Part shown: piece after piece, positions 44,809-54,232 of the stretch
Layout: every line of letters begins with the position of its first letter
How positions within the stretch are numbered: the first letter of the stretch is position 1
Source of the DNA: Pseudomonas entomophila L48
Lineage (GTDB): Bacteria > Pseudomonadota > Gammaproteobacteria > Pseudomonadales > Pseudomonadaceae
NCBI RefSeq assembly: GCF_000026105.1
Contig: NC_008027.1
Span: forward strand, 51,001 to 115,000
DNA: 64,000 nt
Direction: 5' to 3'
The notes under the pieces: generated by a model
What the model was told of the DNA's origin: nothing
The model's database searches: none
Seen by the model: only the letters and a program-made list of their open reading frames with translations
Program-made: the position numbers and the translations under genes

Positions 44809-46212
44809 CTACTTCCGAGTAGCACCGCTGGGGCGATTCGCCATTACGCGGCGCCGGCGGATCAACCCGATGGCGAGTACCAGCCCCAGTATCAATGCCA
44901 CCAGCCCATACAGCTCGTCATACCCCAGCAGTGGTTTCTCGATCCGCAGGTACCCCGGCTCCTTCAACAGCTCGCGCAACGCTGCATCGGCCTCTTTCAG
45001 GGTGACCTGGCGCAGCTTGCGCATCGGGTCGCTGAAGCGTCCGTTCTCGTAATCGTTGAGCGCCCCCCAGTAATAATCGGCCAGCGCCGTGTTGCCCTGG
45101 GTGCTCCAGCTTTCACGGGCGATCGCCGCCTCCTTGATCCGGGCGAAGGTGTCCGGGTCCAGGCCATGCTTGCGCAGGTGGTCGAACAACTGCGTGAGCA
45201 CCTTCACCGCGGCGTCGATGTCCTGGCGCTCGAGGTCGGCATTGAGGCTGAGCATGCCGCTGTCACCGAAGCTCTCGCGTTGCGCCGATGGGCCGTAGGA
45301 CAGCCCGTGGCGCAGGCGCAGCTGGTCGTACAGGGCCCAGTCCAGGTAGCGCGAAAGCAGCTCCAGCGTCTGGTCGTGGCCGTTGTCCAAGGTGGGCTCG
45401 ATGAACAGCCAGTGCAGTTTGACGCTGTCGCCCAGCCAGCCGCGGGTCAGGTCGCGGCGCTGTTCGGCCTGCTGGCTGATGCTCTCGAGCGTGCGACGTT
45501 CTTCTGGTTCGGTAGCCGGCAGCTCGCCGAAGGTTCGCTCCAGGTAGGCCGGCAGCAGGCGGTCGAGGCCGCCGACGACGATCAGGGTCATGTTGTTGGC
45601 GACGTACCAGTGTTCGCGCAGGTGCTGGACCTGTTCGAGGGTCATGTCGTCGACATCGGAGCGCTCCTTGCACTTGAGGCCCAGCTCCGTCGCCAGCTGT
45701 TCGCTGGCCGGGTGGCCAACCTCCTGGCGATCCAGCCAGCGTTGCAGGTGGCCATAGTGGCCACCGTCCTCGCGTTCGATGATCTTCTTCGCCGTGGCCA
45801 GGGCCTTGGCGTCGATGCGCGTGTCACGCAGCAATGAGAGCAACAGGTCGAGCACCTTGCGTTGGTTGCGTGCGGGGGCTTCGATGACGAACGTGGTGTC
45901 GGCGCTGCTGGTGAAGGCGTTCCACTCCCCGCCCAGTTCCTGGATGCGCTCTTCCAGGCCGCCCTCCCCGGTCTCGTCGATGCCGCTGAACAGCAAGTGT
46001 TCGAGCAAGTGCGGCAGCTCCCGCTGGTCGCACTCGAAATCGTCAAGGCCGACGCCCACCACCAGGCGGATCGAGACATGGTCGCGCTCGTAGCCGGACT
46101 TGAGGATCACCTGCAGGCCGTTGGGCAACAGGTAGCCTTCGACCCGCGAGCGATCGAGGGCAAGGCTGGGCAGGCTGCAGATCAGCAGGCAAACGAACAT
46201 CAGGCAACGCAT
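44809..46212 (-). CDS. M16-family (insulinase-like) zinc peptidase, membrane-anchored
   Basis: This 467-residue protein has a signal peptide (MRCLMFVCLLICSLPSLA), an M16 peptidase domain with the inverted zinc motif HLLEH (in LPHLLEHLLFSG) and the distal Glu in KKIIEREDG, a second M16-like half, and one C-terminal helix (about 440-460, LVALILGLVLAIGLI) followed by RRRR-like residues. The C-terminal helix would anchor it to the inner membrane facing the periplasm. Substrate is unknown. Confidence 0.87.
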   Translation of the reverse strand: MRCLMFVCLLICSLPSLALDRSRVEGYLLPNGLQVILKSGYERDHVSIRLVVGVGLDDFECDQRELPHLLEHLLFSGIDETGEGGLEERIQELGGEWNAFTSSADTTFVIEAPARNQRKVLDLLLSLLRDTRIDAKALATAKKIIEREDGGHYGHLQRWLDRQEVGHPASEQLATELGLKCKERSDVDDMTLEQVQHLREHWYVANNMTLIVVGGLDRLLPAYLERTFGELPATEPEERRTLESISQQAEQRRDLTRGWLGDSVKLHWLFIEPTLDNGHDQTLELLSRYLDWALYDQLRLRHGLSYGPSAQRESFGDSGMLSLNADLERQDIDAAVKVLTQLFDHLRKHGLDPDTFARIKEAAIARESWSTQGNTALADYYWGALNDYENGRFSDPMRKLRQVTLKEADAALRELLKEPGYLRIEKPLLGYDELYGLVALILGLVLAIGLIRRRRVMANRPSGATRK

Positions 46213-46243
46213 GGGCGAGCTTCGGTCTCCGGGGTGCGTGAAT

Positions 46244-47902
46244 TCAGGGTTGGCGGGCTTCGTCCGGCACGCTGTCGAGCATCAGCCCGCCGGTATCGGT
46301 GCCGCCCAGTACCACATAGGCACTGCTGCAGAACAAAGAGTTCAACCGTTTCATGTCGGCGATGAGCTCCAAGTGTAGCGAACTGGTCTCGATACTCTGC
46401 ACCACTTTACGTTGCAGGCGGCTGACATGGGCGTGGGCCAGGCGCCGCTCCTGGGCGCGGAAGCGGCGTTTTTCCCGCAGCAGCTGGTGCGCGCTTTGCG
46501 GGTCGGCCGTGAGAAACACCGACAGGCCCAGGCGCAGGTTGGCCAGCAGTTGCTCCTGCAGGCCGGTCAACTCTTCCAGACCGACTTGCGAGAACTCGCG
46601 GCGCTGCGAGGTCTTCTGTTGCTGCACCTTGCGCAGCATGCGCTCGATCAGGTCGCTGGCCAGCTTGAGGTTGATCGCCAGCTCGATGATCTCGGCCCAA
46701 CGCCGGTTGTCCTGTTCACCAAGGTCTTCGCGCGGCATCTGCGCCAAGTACAGCTTGATGGCGTTGTACAGGGCCTCGGCGTCCTCACTCATGGCCCGCA
46801 CTTGCTGGGGCATGGCGGCTTGGGTGCCACGCAGGGCGCCGAGCATGGCGCTCAGCAGGTTGTCGACGATATCGCCCAGGCGCAGGGTTTCGCGTACGGC
46901 GTTGGCCAGGGCCAGCGTTGGGGTGGTCAGGGCGGTCGGGTCGAGATGACGAGGTTGGTAGTGGCCGTTGCCGCTCTCCCGTTCAGGCAGCAGGCTGTCG
47001 CACACACGGCCCATGAGCTTGGTCGTGGGCAGCATGAGCAGGCAGCGCAGGGTGTTGTAGAGCAGGTGGAAGCCGATCACCAGCTCCTGCGGGCTGAAGC
47101 TCAGGCTGTCCATCCACTCCACCAGCGGGTGCAGTACCGGGATGATCAGCACCAGGCCGATCATCTTGTACAGCAGGCTGCCCAGCGCCACCCGCCGACC
47201 GGCGCTGTTCTGCAGGCTGGTGGTGAGGAAGGCGAGCAGGCCGCTGCCGATGTTGGCGCCGATCACCAGGCCGATGGCCACCGGCAGGCTGATCACCTCG
47301 GCGCCGGCCAGGGTGGCGGTGAGCAGCACGGCGGCCAGGCTTGAGTAGGAGATCATCGCGAACAGTGCGCCGACCAGGGCGTCGAGGAGAATATCGCCGG
47401 TCAGCGAGGCGAACAGCACCTTCACCCCTTGGGCGTGGGTGATGGGGGCCGCAGCATGCACGATCAGCTGCAGCGCCAGGATGATCAGGCCCAGGCCGAT
47501 GCCTACCCGACCCAGCTGGCCGGCACGGGTCTGCTTGCGCGAAAGAAAGAAGATGACCCCGAGGAAGATCAGCAGCGGTGACAGCCAGGACAGGTCGAAG
47601 GTCAGCACCCGTGCCATCAGCGCGGTACCGACGTCGGCCCCAAGCATGATCGCCAGGGCCGGGGTCATGGCCATCAGCCCCTGGCCGACGAACGAGGTGA
47701 CCAGCATGGCGGTAGCGTTGCTGCTCTGCACCATGGCGGTCACGAGAATGCCGGCGATGAAGGCCAGCGGGCGCTTGTTCATGTTCTGGCTCAGCACCCG
47801 GCGCAGGTTCGCGCCGAATACCCGCAGGATGCCGGTACGCACGATGTGCGTGCCCCAGACCAGCAGGGCGACGGCGGAAAGCAGGTTGAGCAGGGTCAGC
47901 AT
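46244..47902 (-). CDS. Na+/phosphate cotransporter family protein with PhoU-like tail
   Basis: This 552-residue protein has two Na/Pi repeat blocks (GILVTAMVQSSNATAMLVTS and LVGALFAMISYSSLAAVLLT, each with the QSS/SS motif) in eight or more helices, and a cytoplasmic helical tail from about residue 330 with PhoU-like pattern. The start MLTLLNLLSAVALLVWG is chosen because AAGGGGG lies upstream. It probably transports phosphate with sodium; PhoU-like tails are thought to regulate transport. The gene ends 31 bases before the M16 gene start. Confidence 0.9.
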   Translation of the reverse strand: MLTLLNLLSAVALLVWGTHIVRTGILRVFGANLRRVLSQNMNKRPLAFIAGILVTAMVQSSNATAMLVTSFVGQGLMAMTPALAIMLGADVGTALMARVLTFDLSWLSPLLIFLGVIFFLSRKQTRAGQLGRVGIGLGLIILALQLIVHAAAPITHAQGVKVLFASLTGDILLDALVGALFAMISYSSLAAVLLTATLAGAEVISLPVAIGLVIGANIGSGLLAFLTTSLQNSAGRRVALGSLLYKMIGLVLIIPVLHPLVEWMDSLSFSPQELVIGFHLLYNTLRCLLMLPTTKLMGRVCDSLLPERESGNGHYQPRHLDPTALTTPTLALANAVRETLRLGDIVDNLLSAMLGALRGTQAAMPQQVRAMSEDAEALYNAIKLYLAQMPREDLGEQDNRRWAEIIELAINLKLASDLIERMLRKVQQQKTSQRREFSQVGLEELTGLQEQLLANLRLGLSVFLTADPQSAHQLLREKRRFRAQERRLAHAHVSRLQRKVVQSIETSSLHLELIADMKRLNSLFCSSAYVVLGGTDTGGLMLDSVPDEARQP

Positions 47903-48060
47903 GTTCGGGGCCCCCTTCTGTCTTGTGCCCCAGCGCGGGGCCAATGGGTGAAGCGGCGAGCCTGGCCCGGGGGTGGGCGGTTTTATCAGTGCTCACTGAA
48001 GCTTTAGTTGTTTTGCCTGGTTGGCGCCAGCTTGGCATGGGTGAAACATATTTGAAACCT

Positions 48061-48126
48061 GTAGGAGCCAGCCTTGCTGGCGAACGATCTTGGGAGGGGC
48101 CGTTCGCCAGCAAGGCTGGCTCCTAC
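48061..48126. repeat. REP pair, CCAGCCTTGCTGG class
   Basis: Outward-facing arms GTAGGAGCCAGCCTTGCTGG... and its complement lie only about 20 bases apart, between the Na/Pi gene start and the TerC terminator. Confidence 0.9.
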
Positions 48127-48142
48127 AGATGGCGGCGCGAAT

Positions 48143-48170
48143 GACAGAGGGCCCCGAAGGGCCCTCTGTC
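48143..48170 (-). terminator. stem-loop terminator after terC-like gene
   Basis: GACAGAGGGCCC and GGGCCCTCTGTC form a perfect 12-base-pair stem. On the minus strand the loop reads TTCG, closed by C-G, a very stable UUCG tetraloop. There is no T run after it, so termination may be partial. Confidence 0.65.
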
Positions 48171-48188
48171 GTGCAGCGCTACCTGGTC

Positions 48189-48959
48189 TTACTGCCCGGG
48201 AATATCCTTGCGCAGTTTCACCGGCTCATGCTCCTTGCCCTTTTTACGCGCCATCGCCGTGCGCATACGGATGTTGATGGCCTCCACCGCCAGCGAGAAG
48301 GCCATGGCGAAGTACACATAGCCTTTTGGTACATGCACATCGAACGATTCGGCGATCAGCACGGTACCGACGACGATCAGGAACGAAAGCGCAAGCATCT
48401 TCAGCGAAGGGTGCTTGTCGATGAAGTCGCTGATGGTGCCGGCGCAGAGCATCATCACCAGCACCGCGACGATGATCGCGGCGATCATCACCGGTACGTG
48501 GGAGACCATGCCCACGGCGGTGATCACCGAGTCCAGGGAGAACACGATGTCGATGATGGCGATCTGGATGATGGTGTAGAAGAACTTGCCGCCCGCGCCT
48601 TTCGGCTCGTCCGGGCTCTCGTCCTCGCCTTCCAGGCCGTGGTAGATCTCCTGGGAGCTCTTCCACAGCAGGAACAGGCCACCGAAGAACAGGATCAGGT
48701 CGCGCCCGGAGATGCCCTGGCCCAGCACGTGGAACAGGTCGTCGGTCAGGCGCATGACCCAGGTGATCGACAGCAGCAGCATGATCCGCGTGACCATGGC
48801 CAGGGCCAGGCCGAAGATCCGCGTGCGCGGTTGCATGTGCTTGGGCATGCGGCTGACCAGGATCGAGATCATGATGATGTTGTCGATCCCGAGCACGATC
48901 TCAAGGGCCGTGAGGGTGAAAAAGGCAACCCAGATTTCCGGGCTGGTCAGCCATTCCAT
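48189..48959 (-). CDS. TerC family integral membrane protein
   Basis: This 256-residue protein has seven or so helices. The family signature ALEIVLGIDNIIMI in the first helix and DIVFSLDSVITA in the fifth carry the conserved Asp pairs thought to bind a metal ion. TerC proteins have been linked to manganese export and metal loading of exported enzymes. The start MEWLTSP has GAAGGAA upstream; an in-frame start 9 codons earlier lacks one. No riboswitch was seen in the 72-base gap to the citrate transporter. Confidence 0.92.
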   Translation of the reverse strand: MEWLTSPEIWVAFFTLTALEIVLGIDNIIMISILVSRMPKHMQPRTRIFGLALAMVTRIMLLLSITWVMRLTDDLFHVLGQGISGRDLILFFGGLFLLWKSSQEIYHGLEGEDESPDEPKGAGGKFFYTIIQIAIIDIVFSLDSVITAVGMVSHVPVMIAAIIVAVLVMMLCAGTISDFIDKHPSLKMLALSFLIVVGTVLIAESFDVHVPKGYVYFAMAFSLAVEAINIRMRTAMARKKGKEHEPVKLRKDIPGQ

Positions 48960-48982
48960 GTGTATTCCTTCGAACAGTAAAG

Positions 48983-49011
48983 GCAAAGCGCCCTGATGGC
49001 GGGCGCTTTGC
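48983..49011 (-). terminator. hairpin after the citrate transporter
   Basis: GCAAAGCGCC and GGCGCTTTGC form a 10-base-pair stem. On the minus strand it is followed by CTTTACTG rather than a full T run. Confidence 0.55.
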
Positions 49012-49031
49012 GGTTGGATGATGCGCTTGTA

Positions 49032-50339
49032 TTACAGACTGCTGAACAGCGGGAAAGTCCCCAGGGCCAGCGCGCCGAACATTATGCACAGGCACACCAG
49101 CACTGCCCACTTGAGGGTGAAGCGCTGGTGATCGCCGAACTCGATGCCAGCCAGGGCCACCAGCAGGTAGGTGGAGGGTACCAGCGGGCTGAGCAGGTGT
49201 ACCGGCTGCCCGACGATCGACGCACGGGCCATTTCCACCGGGGTGACGCCATAGTGGCTGGCGAACTCCGACAGCACCGGCAGCACGCCGTAGTAGAAGG
49301 CGTCGTTGGACATGAAGAAGGTGAACGGCATGCTGACGATGGCGGTGATCACCGCCATGTAAGGGCCGAACGCTTCCGGAATCACCGCCAGCAGGCTCTT
49401 GGACATGGCGTCGACCATGCCGGTGCCCGACAGGATTCCGGTGAAGATGCCAGCGGCGAAGATCAGCCCGCTGACGGCCAGCACGCTGGAGGCGTGGGCG
49501 GCGATTCGGTCCTTCTGCTGTTGCAGGCACGGGTAGTTGACGATCATGGCGATACTGAAGGCGATCATGAACAGCACCGGTAGCGGCAACAGGCTGGCGA
49601 TCAGCGCGACCATCAGCGCGGCGGTCAGGGCGCCGTTGAACCAGATAAGTTTCGGCCGGCGGGCCTCCGGGAACTGCGACACGCTGATCTCGCTATGGTC
49701 GATGTCGTCGGTCGGCAGGTGCAGTTCGCCCAGGCGGGCACGCTCGCGCTTGCCGTACCAGTAGGCGATGGCCAGGATCGCCGCCACGCCAAAGGCCATG
49801 GCCGGGATCATCGGCACGAAGATGTCCGACGGGTCCACGTGCAGGGCGCTGGCGGCGCGGGCGGTGGGGCCACCCCATGGGGTCATGTTCATCACCCCGC
49901 CGGCGAGGATGATCAGGCCGGCCATGATCCGCGGGCTCATCCCCAGGCGGCTGTACAGCGGCAGCATGGCGGCGCAGCAGATCATGTAGGTGGTGGCGCC
50001 GTCACCGTCGAGGGACACCACCAAGGCCAGCACGGCGGTGCCGACCGAGACTTTCAGCGGGTCGCCCTTGACCAGCTTGAGGATCTTGCGCACGGCCGGG
50101 TCGAACAGGCCGGAATCGATCATGAGGGCGAAATAGAGAATGGCGAACATCAGCATCACGCCGGTGGGCGCGAGCTTGCTGATGCCTTCGAGCATCATCG
50201 GGCCGATCTTGGCGGAAAAACCACCGAACAGGGCGAACAGGATCGGTACCAGGATCAGCGCGATCAAGGCCGACAGGCGCTTGGTCATGATCAGGTACAT
50301 GAAGGTGATGACCATGGCGAAGCCGAGGAAGGTCAGCAT
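49032..50339 (-). CDS. CitMHS family metal-citrate transporter
   Basis: The 435-residue membrane transporter with about twelve helices matches CitM/CitH of Bacillus: LDGDGATTYMICCAAMLPLY and MTPWGGPTARAASAL are the family stretches (LDGDGATTYM holds the conserved acidic pair). It takes up citrate with a divalent cation by proton symport. The start has GGAG 7 bases upstream. The 268-base gap to the divergent GFA gene holds the promoters for both. Confidence 0.92.
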   Translation of the reverse strand: MLTFLGFAMVITFMYLIMTKRLSALIALILVPILFALFGGFSAKIGPMMLEGISKLAPTGVMLMFAILYFALMIDSGLFDPAVRKILKLVKGDPLKVSVGTAVLALVVSLDGDGATTYMICCAAMLPLYSRLGMSPRIMAGLIILAGGVMNMTPWGGPTARAASALHVDPSDIFVPMIPAMAFGVAAILAIAYWYGKRERARLGELHLPTDDIDHSEISVSQFPEARRPKLIWFNGALTAALMVALIASLLPLPVLFMIAFSIAMIVNYPCLQQQKDRIAAHASSVLAVSGLIFAAGIFTGILSGTGMVDAMSKSLLAVIPEAFGPYMAVITAIVSMPFTFFMSNDAFYYGVLPVLSEFASHYGVTPVEMARASIVGQPVHLLSPLVPSTYLLVALAGIEFGDHQRFTLKWAVLVCLCIMFGALALGTFPLFSSL

Positions 50340-50607
50340 GGCGGTACTCCAGGCGTGGCGCGGCGAAAGGAAGGACGATTCGGGCGGATCAGCGCGTCAG
50401 GCGCTGCGCGGGGAGCAGGCGGAGGGGTACGGCGAAAAGGCGGGCACAGGAAAACATCAGAATCACCATTGTTGTTGTTGATTGGGCCGGGCGCGGAAGT
50501 TTCCGGGTGCCCTGGCTGACCGGTCTGCTGCCGGTGGTGGCGCTATCCTATGTGGGCAAGCTTTCAGCCAGCTTTCGCCCGGTACGAGGCGACGGGAGGT
50601 CGATTCG

Positions 50608-51009
50608 ATGTCGAATGTCGAGGAAGGCGGCTGCCATTGCGGCGCGCTGCGGTACCGTTTGGAGGGTGAGCTGGGCGATGTCGCCCATTGCCATTGTTCG
50701 ATTTGCCGGCGGGTCAGTGGCGGCACCCTGGTGACCTGGGTCAGCGTGCCCCTTGCGGGTTTCCAGTGGTTGTCGGGGTCGCCGCAGCGCTACGTGGCGC
50801 CCGCCAGTTGCAGCCGGTATTTCTGTGGGCTTTGTGGCGCGCATGTGGCATTGGTGACCACGCTCAGCCCGCAGACCATCGATGTGACGGTGGCGACGCT
50901 GGATCATCCGCAGCGGGTGCGGCCGAACCGGCATATCTGGGTGGGGAGCCGATTGCCGTGGTTGAAGGTGGATGACGGGTTGCCTTCGGAAGACGAAGAG
51001 CACCTGTGA
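50608..51009 (+). CDS. GFA family (glutathione-dependent formaldehyde-activating enzyme-like) protein
   Basis: This 133-residue protein has the zinc-binding Cys pairs of the GFA fold: GGCHCGALRY, AHCHCSICRR and YFCGLCG. The fold is that of Gfa and of many small proteins named after it; most do not have proven glutathione activity. The start MSNVEEGG has GGGAGG 8 bases upstream; a reading frame from 50482 lacks family similarity before this point. Confidence 0.88.
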   Translation: MSNVEEGGCHCGALRYRLEGELGDVAHCHCSICRRVSGGTLVTWVSVPLAGFQWLSGSPQRYVAPASCSRYFCGLCGAHVALVTTLSPQTIDVTVATLDHPQRVRPNRHIWVGSRLPWLKVDDGLPSEDEEHL

Positions 51010-51037
51010 TGTTGCTATCTGTGTCACGCATTTCCCT

Positions 51038-51119
51038 GTTGGAGCGGCTTCAGCCGCGATCACCAGCGAAGCTGGTGCTGGTACTGCGGTGTCCAATTCG
51101 CGGCTGAAGCCGCTCCTAC
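51038..51119. repeat. REP pair
   Basis: An outward-facing GCGGCTTCAGCCGC-class pair (left end GTTGGAG, one change) with inner hairpin CACCAGCGAAGCTGGTG lies between the convergent GFA and DUF4105 genes. Confidence 0.9.
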
Positions 51120-51141
51120 AGGGGCCCGGTGCGATTCGACA

Positions 51142-53100
51142 TCACGGCAGTTGCAGGCCCCCGGCGGCCTTGTGCAAGGCCCGCAGGTGCTCACCCACTT
51201 GCTTGATATTGGCTTCCACCGCCTTGATCGCCCGGCCCCGCTCCGGCCCCAGCAGCGCCCTCACCTGCTGGTCCAGGTCGGTGCTCAGGCGCAGCAGCTG
51301 TGCCTGGCGTTCGCTGCTCACCTGCTCCAGCTGCTTGCGCTCTTCAGGTTGTGGCAAACCATAGCCACCGGCCCCCAGCAACTCAGCCGGGCGGCTGAGG
51401 AAGCCACTGTTGGCCAGCATCGCCTGCAGGGTCTCATTGGCCTTGTCGAAGCTGCCGTCCTTGAGCGCGCGGCCATTCAGGTAGCGTTGCTTGACCTCGT
51501 CCTGGGCCAGCAACAGCTGGCGCCGCAGGCTGGCCTGCTCGAGCAGCAGCAAGGCGGCGCTGGTGCGCAGGTCGGCGCGGTCGAACCACTGGCGGCGCTG
51601 TTCGGCGTCCAGGGCCAGCCAGTCCTCCACGGCGGTCTGCTTGATCGGCAGATGCTTGCGCAGCACGTCGAACATGGCCTGGTAGCGGTCGCGGTAGGAG
51701 TCGAAGCGATAACCCAGGCGCAATGCTTCCCTTGGGTCGTCCAGCACGCGGGTATCGGCCAGCCCCCTGCCCTTCATGACCTCGAGCAGGCCATTGGGCA
51801 TGATGCTGTCCAGGTCGTTGAAACCAGGATTACCGGTGCCGCTGCGTAGCAGCTTAAGCGACTCCACCGCGCAGTTGTTGGACAGGAAGTAGTAGTTGCC
51901 GTCATAGCTCCAGTGCATTTCAGCGGCCTGGCGCACCAGGTTCTCGATTTCAGCGCGGCTGAGCTTGATCGGTACCGAGGCCAGGCTGCGCAGTTCGGTC
52001 TTGGTGTACTCGTCGATCACCTGCCCCAGTGGCAGCACGAACAGGCGCGAGGGGTAGGCGCCGACCAGGCCGTCCCAGCTGGACAGCTGCACATCGTTGA
52101 CGAAGGCACGGTACGACAGCACCAGGTGCTGGTCGAGGTCGAGCCGGCATGCCGGCCCACGTGGCCGGCCAGGGGCGCAGATTACCAGGCGCAACATGCT
52201 GTGGCCCCAGCGGCTGACCCAGTTCTGGTTGGCTTCGGCCAGCAGGTAGTCGACCTCATAGACCCGTTCGGGATCGATCTCGCCGAGTGGCTGACGGGCG
52301 AAGTCGTTGCCGGCGTTGAGGAACGGCAGCCCCTTGGCGCAGGCGTCCTGTTGCGGCGCCCAACCGAAGTGGTCGCGCAGGTACTGGTTCAGTGCCGGGC
52401 GGCGGCAGCCATAGCTGGGGTCGAGGAGGAAGTACTCCATGTTGACCGCGATGAACTCTTTCGGGCTGCTCAGCTCGTAGCTGTCCGGGCTGCGCACGAG
52501 TTGACCGTTGTGCTGCTCGCGCTCGCCACGGCGGCCGACGTATTGCGGCCAGCCGGCCAGGTCGAGCAGGCGTGGGTCGTCACTCAAGGTGAAACGTCGT
52601 TCGGCCTGGCCTCGGCAGTCTTCCGGCAGTCCGACCTTGCCGAGCGTGCCCTGCTGGCGCTTGCAGCGCGAGATCACCTGGCGCTCGGCGGCCGGCCACA
52701 GGCGGGCGCGGTCGTAGATGTGGGTCAGCTCATGCAGGACCGTGGCCAACAGTTCTTCGCGGACCGTGCCATGGGGGCGGTTGGTCTTCTCGCGGGCAGC
52801 GCTGCCATCGGCGAGGCTGGGCAGCAGGCGCCGGTTGAGGTCCAGCGTGGCGACTGGCGACGCCTGGCCATAGGCGTCCTCGGGCATGCGCTCGCTCCAG
52901 CTGACCAGGATGCGCCGGTCCAACTGTTGCTTGAAGCGCGGTGGCAGCTTGGCCATGGCTTCGTCGAGCAGGGCCTGGCTGGCTTGATGTTGTTGCGGAT
53001 CTAGGCCTTCAGCCTGCAGCACGAGCTGCAGGTCAGCCAGGGCGGGCGTGCCGAGCAGCGTCAGGACGCAGCCGAGCAGCCAGGCACGCGCGCGCTTCAC
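51142..53100 (-). CDS. DUF4105 (Lnb-type) large periplasmic protein with HExxH motif
   Basis: This 652-residue exported protein has a signal peptide (to about ALA, residue 22). The N-terminal region (about 30-260) carries HELTH, the HExxH of zinc metallopeptidases. The middle (about 270-440) resembles DUF4105, including WGHSMLRLV and the Cys/Asn region LSNNCAVESLK expected for a papain-like (NlpC-type) active pair. The C terminus is helical. Its start overlaps the stop of the first DUF2388 gene by 4 bases, so it is the last gene of a four-gene operon. The function is unknown; a protease or acyl-transferase is possible. Confidence 0.82.
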   Translation of the reverse strand: MKRARAWLLGCVLTLLGTPALADLQLVLQAEGLDPQQHQASQALLDEAMAKLPPRFKQQLDRRILVSWSERMPEDAYGQASPVATLDLNRRLLPSLADGSAAREKTNRPHGTVREELLATVLHELTHIYDRARLWPAAERQVISRCKRQQGTLGKVGLPEDCRGQAERRFTLSDDPRLLDLAGWPQYVGRRGEREQHNGQLVRSPDSYELSSPKEFIAVNMEYFLLDPSYGCRRPALNQYLRDHFGWAPQQDACAKGLPFLNAGNDFARQPLGEIDPERVYEVDYLLAEANQNWVSRWGHSMLRLVICAPGRPRGPACRLDLDQHLVLSYRAFVNDVQLSSWDGLVGAYPSRLFVLPLGQVIDEYTKTELRSLASVPIKLSRAEIENLVRQAAEMHWSYDGNYYFLSNNCAVESLKLLRSGTGNPGFNDLDSIMPNGLLEVMKGRGLADTRVLDDPREALRLGYRFDSYRDRYQAMFDVLRKHLPIKQTAVEDWLALDAEQRRQWFDRADLRTSAALLLLEQASLRRQLLLAQDEVKQRYLNGRALKDGSFDKANETLQAMLANSGFLSRPAELLGAGGYGLPQPEERKQLEQVSSERQAQLLRLSTDLDQQVRALLGPERGRAIKAVEANIKQVGEHLRALHKAAGGLQLP

Positions 53101-53417
53101 AGGGCGAGGATGGCTTCGGCCAGGACCTGGTCGCTGGCATCGCGCGCTTCAGGCACGCGGGCACGCAGGGTGTCGAACGCCGCTTCGAGCTGGGCGCCGC
53201 GGATGTCGCCGTTGCTGGCGACGAAGCTGGCGGCGTCGTCATGGGCTTCGCGCACGACCTTCGAATCGCGGATCGAGGTAGTGGTATCAGAGGTGAAGTC
53301 GATCGAACGGCCGAAGGCACGGACGATGATATTGCTGGTGGCCACCAGGGTGTGGGCCTGGGCAAGGTCGGCCAGTAGCAGCATGCCGAGGGTGGCGGCG
53401 ATCAGCGGTTTACGCAT
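53097..53417 (-). CDS. DUF2388 family periplasmic protein (copy 1)
   Basis: This 106-residue protein has a signal peptide ending AQA. The family core is HDDAASFVASNGDIRGAQL and the tail LAEAILAL. The signal is followed by SNIIVRAFGRSIDFTSDTTTS (in part: VRAFGRSIDFTSDTT). It is one of three neighbouring paralogues and is translationally coupled to the DUF4105 gene. No function is known to me. Confidence 0.87.
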   Translation of the reverse strand: MRKPLIAATLGMLLLADLAQAHTLVATSNIIVRAFGRSIDFTSDTTTSIRDSKVVREAHDDAASFVASNGDIRGAQLEAAFDTLRARVPEARDASDQVLAEAILAL

Positions 53418-53450
53418 GGAGCATCTCCGGGAATACGAGGAGTGGTGTGG

Positions 53451-53744
53451 TTATTGGACGAGAATCGCTTCGGCCAGTTCAAGGTCGCCGACGGAGTGCC
53501 GGGCGCAGCCCTGGCGCAGTGTGTTGAGCGCTGCCTGCAGGCGCGCGCCACGAATCAGGCCATCACTGGCAACAAAGGCGGCCGCATCATCCCGGGCACC
53601 CAGGATCAACTTGCGGTCGAACGGTGCGCTGGTCACCTGGCTGGTAACGAAGCCGGTCAGGAAGGGTGCCTGGGTGGTGGCGTCCATGGCATGGGCGCTT
53701 CCCACGCCGGCGAGGGCGAACAGCAATGGCAACAGATAACGCAT
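53451..53744 (-). CDS. DUF2388 family periplasmic protein (copy 2)
   Basis: This 97-residue protein has a signal peptide (MRYLLPLLFALAGVGSAHA) and the core DDAAAFVASDGLIRGARL; the tail is LAEAILVQ. A single Cys (RQGCARHS) is unique to this copy. It lies 33 bases upstream of copy 1 and 90 bases downstream of copy 3 on the same strand. Confidence 0.86.
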   Translation of the reverse strand: MRYLLPLLFALAGVGSAHAMDATTQAPFLTGFVTSQVTSAPFDRKLILGARDDAAAFVASDGLIRGARLQAALNTLRQGCARHSVGDLELAEAILVQ

Positions 53745-53834
53745 GGGCTTTCTGGGGGCGATGATCTCAGGCGGCGAAGGCTACTCCGGATTCCCTGGGC
53801 AGGGCCAGTGAATCCGGTTTTTGCAGCCGGGTTT

Positions 53835-54152
53835 TCAGAGCGCGAGGATGGCGCGTGCCAGTTGGGCGTCGCTGGCTTGCAGCTCAGGCAGTTGCTGGCG
53901 GATGTGCACAAATGCGCTTTCCAGCTTGGCGCCGCGAATCGCGCCTTCGCTGCCAACGAAGCTGGCGGCATCGTCGCGGGCGGCCTGGACGATCTTGTCG
54001 TCACGGAACGACGAGGAAATGTCGGAGGTGGCATCGGTGGTGGCGGCGACGGCGCCCACCACGGCATCGGTGGTGACGACGAAGCTGGTGGCATTGGCTG
54101 CGCCGGTGAAGACCAGCAACAGGGCGGCGCCAAACAGATGATTACGGGACAT
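53835..54152 (-). CDS. DUF2388 family periplasmic protein (copy 3)
   Basis: This 105-residue protein has a signal peptide (to about ANA) and the core RDDAASFVGSEGAIRGAKL; the tail is LARAILAL. It is the first gene of the DUF2388x3-DUF4105 set. AGGAG lies near the start (GCAGGAGTCCCTCGACC upstream of ATG). Confidence 0.86.
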   Translation of the reverse strand: MSRNHLFGAALLLVFTGAANATSFVVTTDAVVGAVAATTDATSDISSSFRDDKIVQAARDDAASFVGSEGAIRGAKLESAFVHIRQQLPELQASDAQLARAILAL

Positions 54153-54232
54153 GGTCGAGGGACTCCTGCACAGGGGCTGGGTGAATCTGTTTATCGGACG
54201 CTCGCTGGGTTCGTCACGGTACGTTTTCTACC

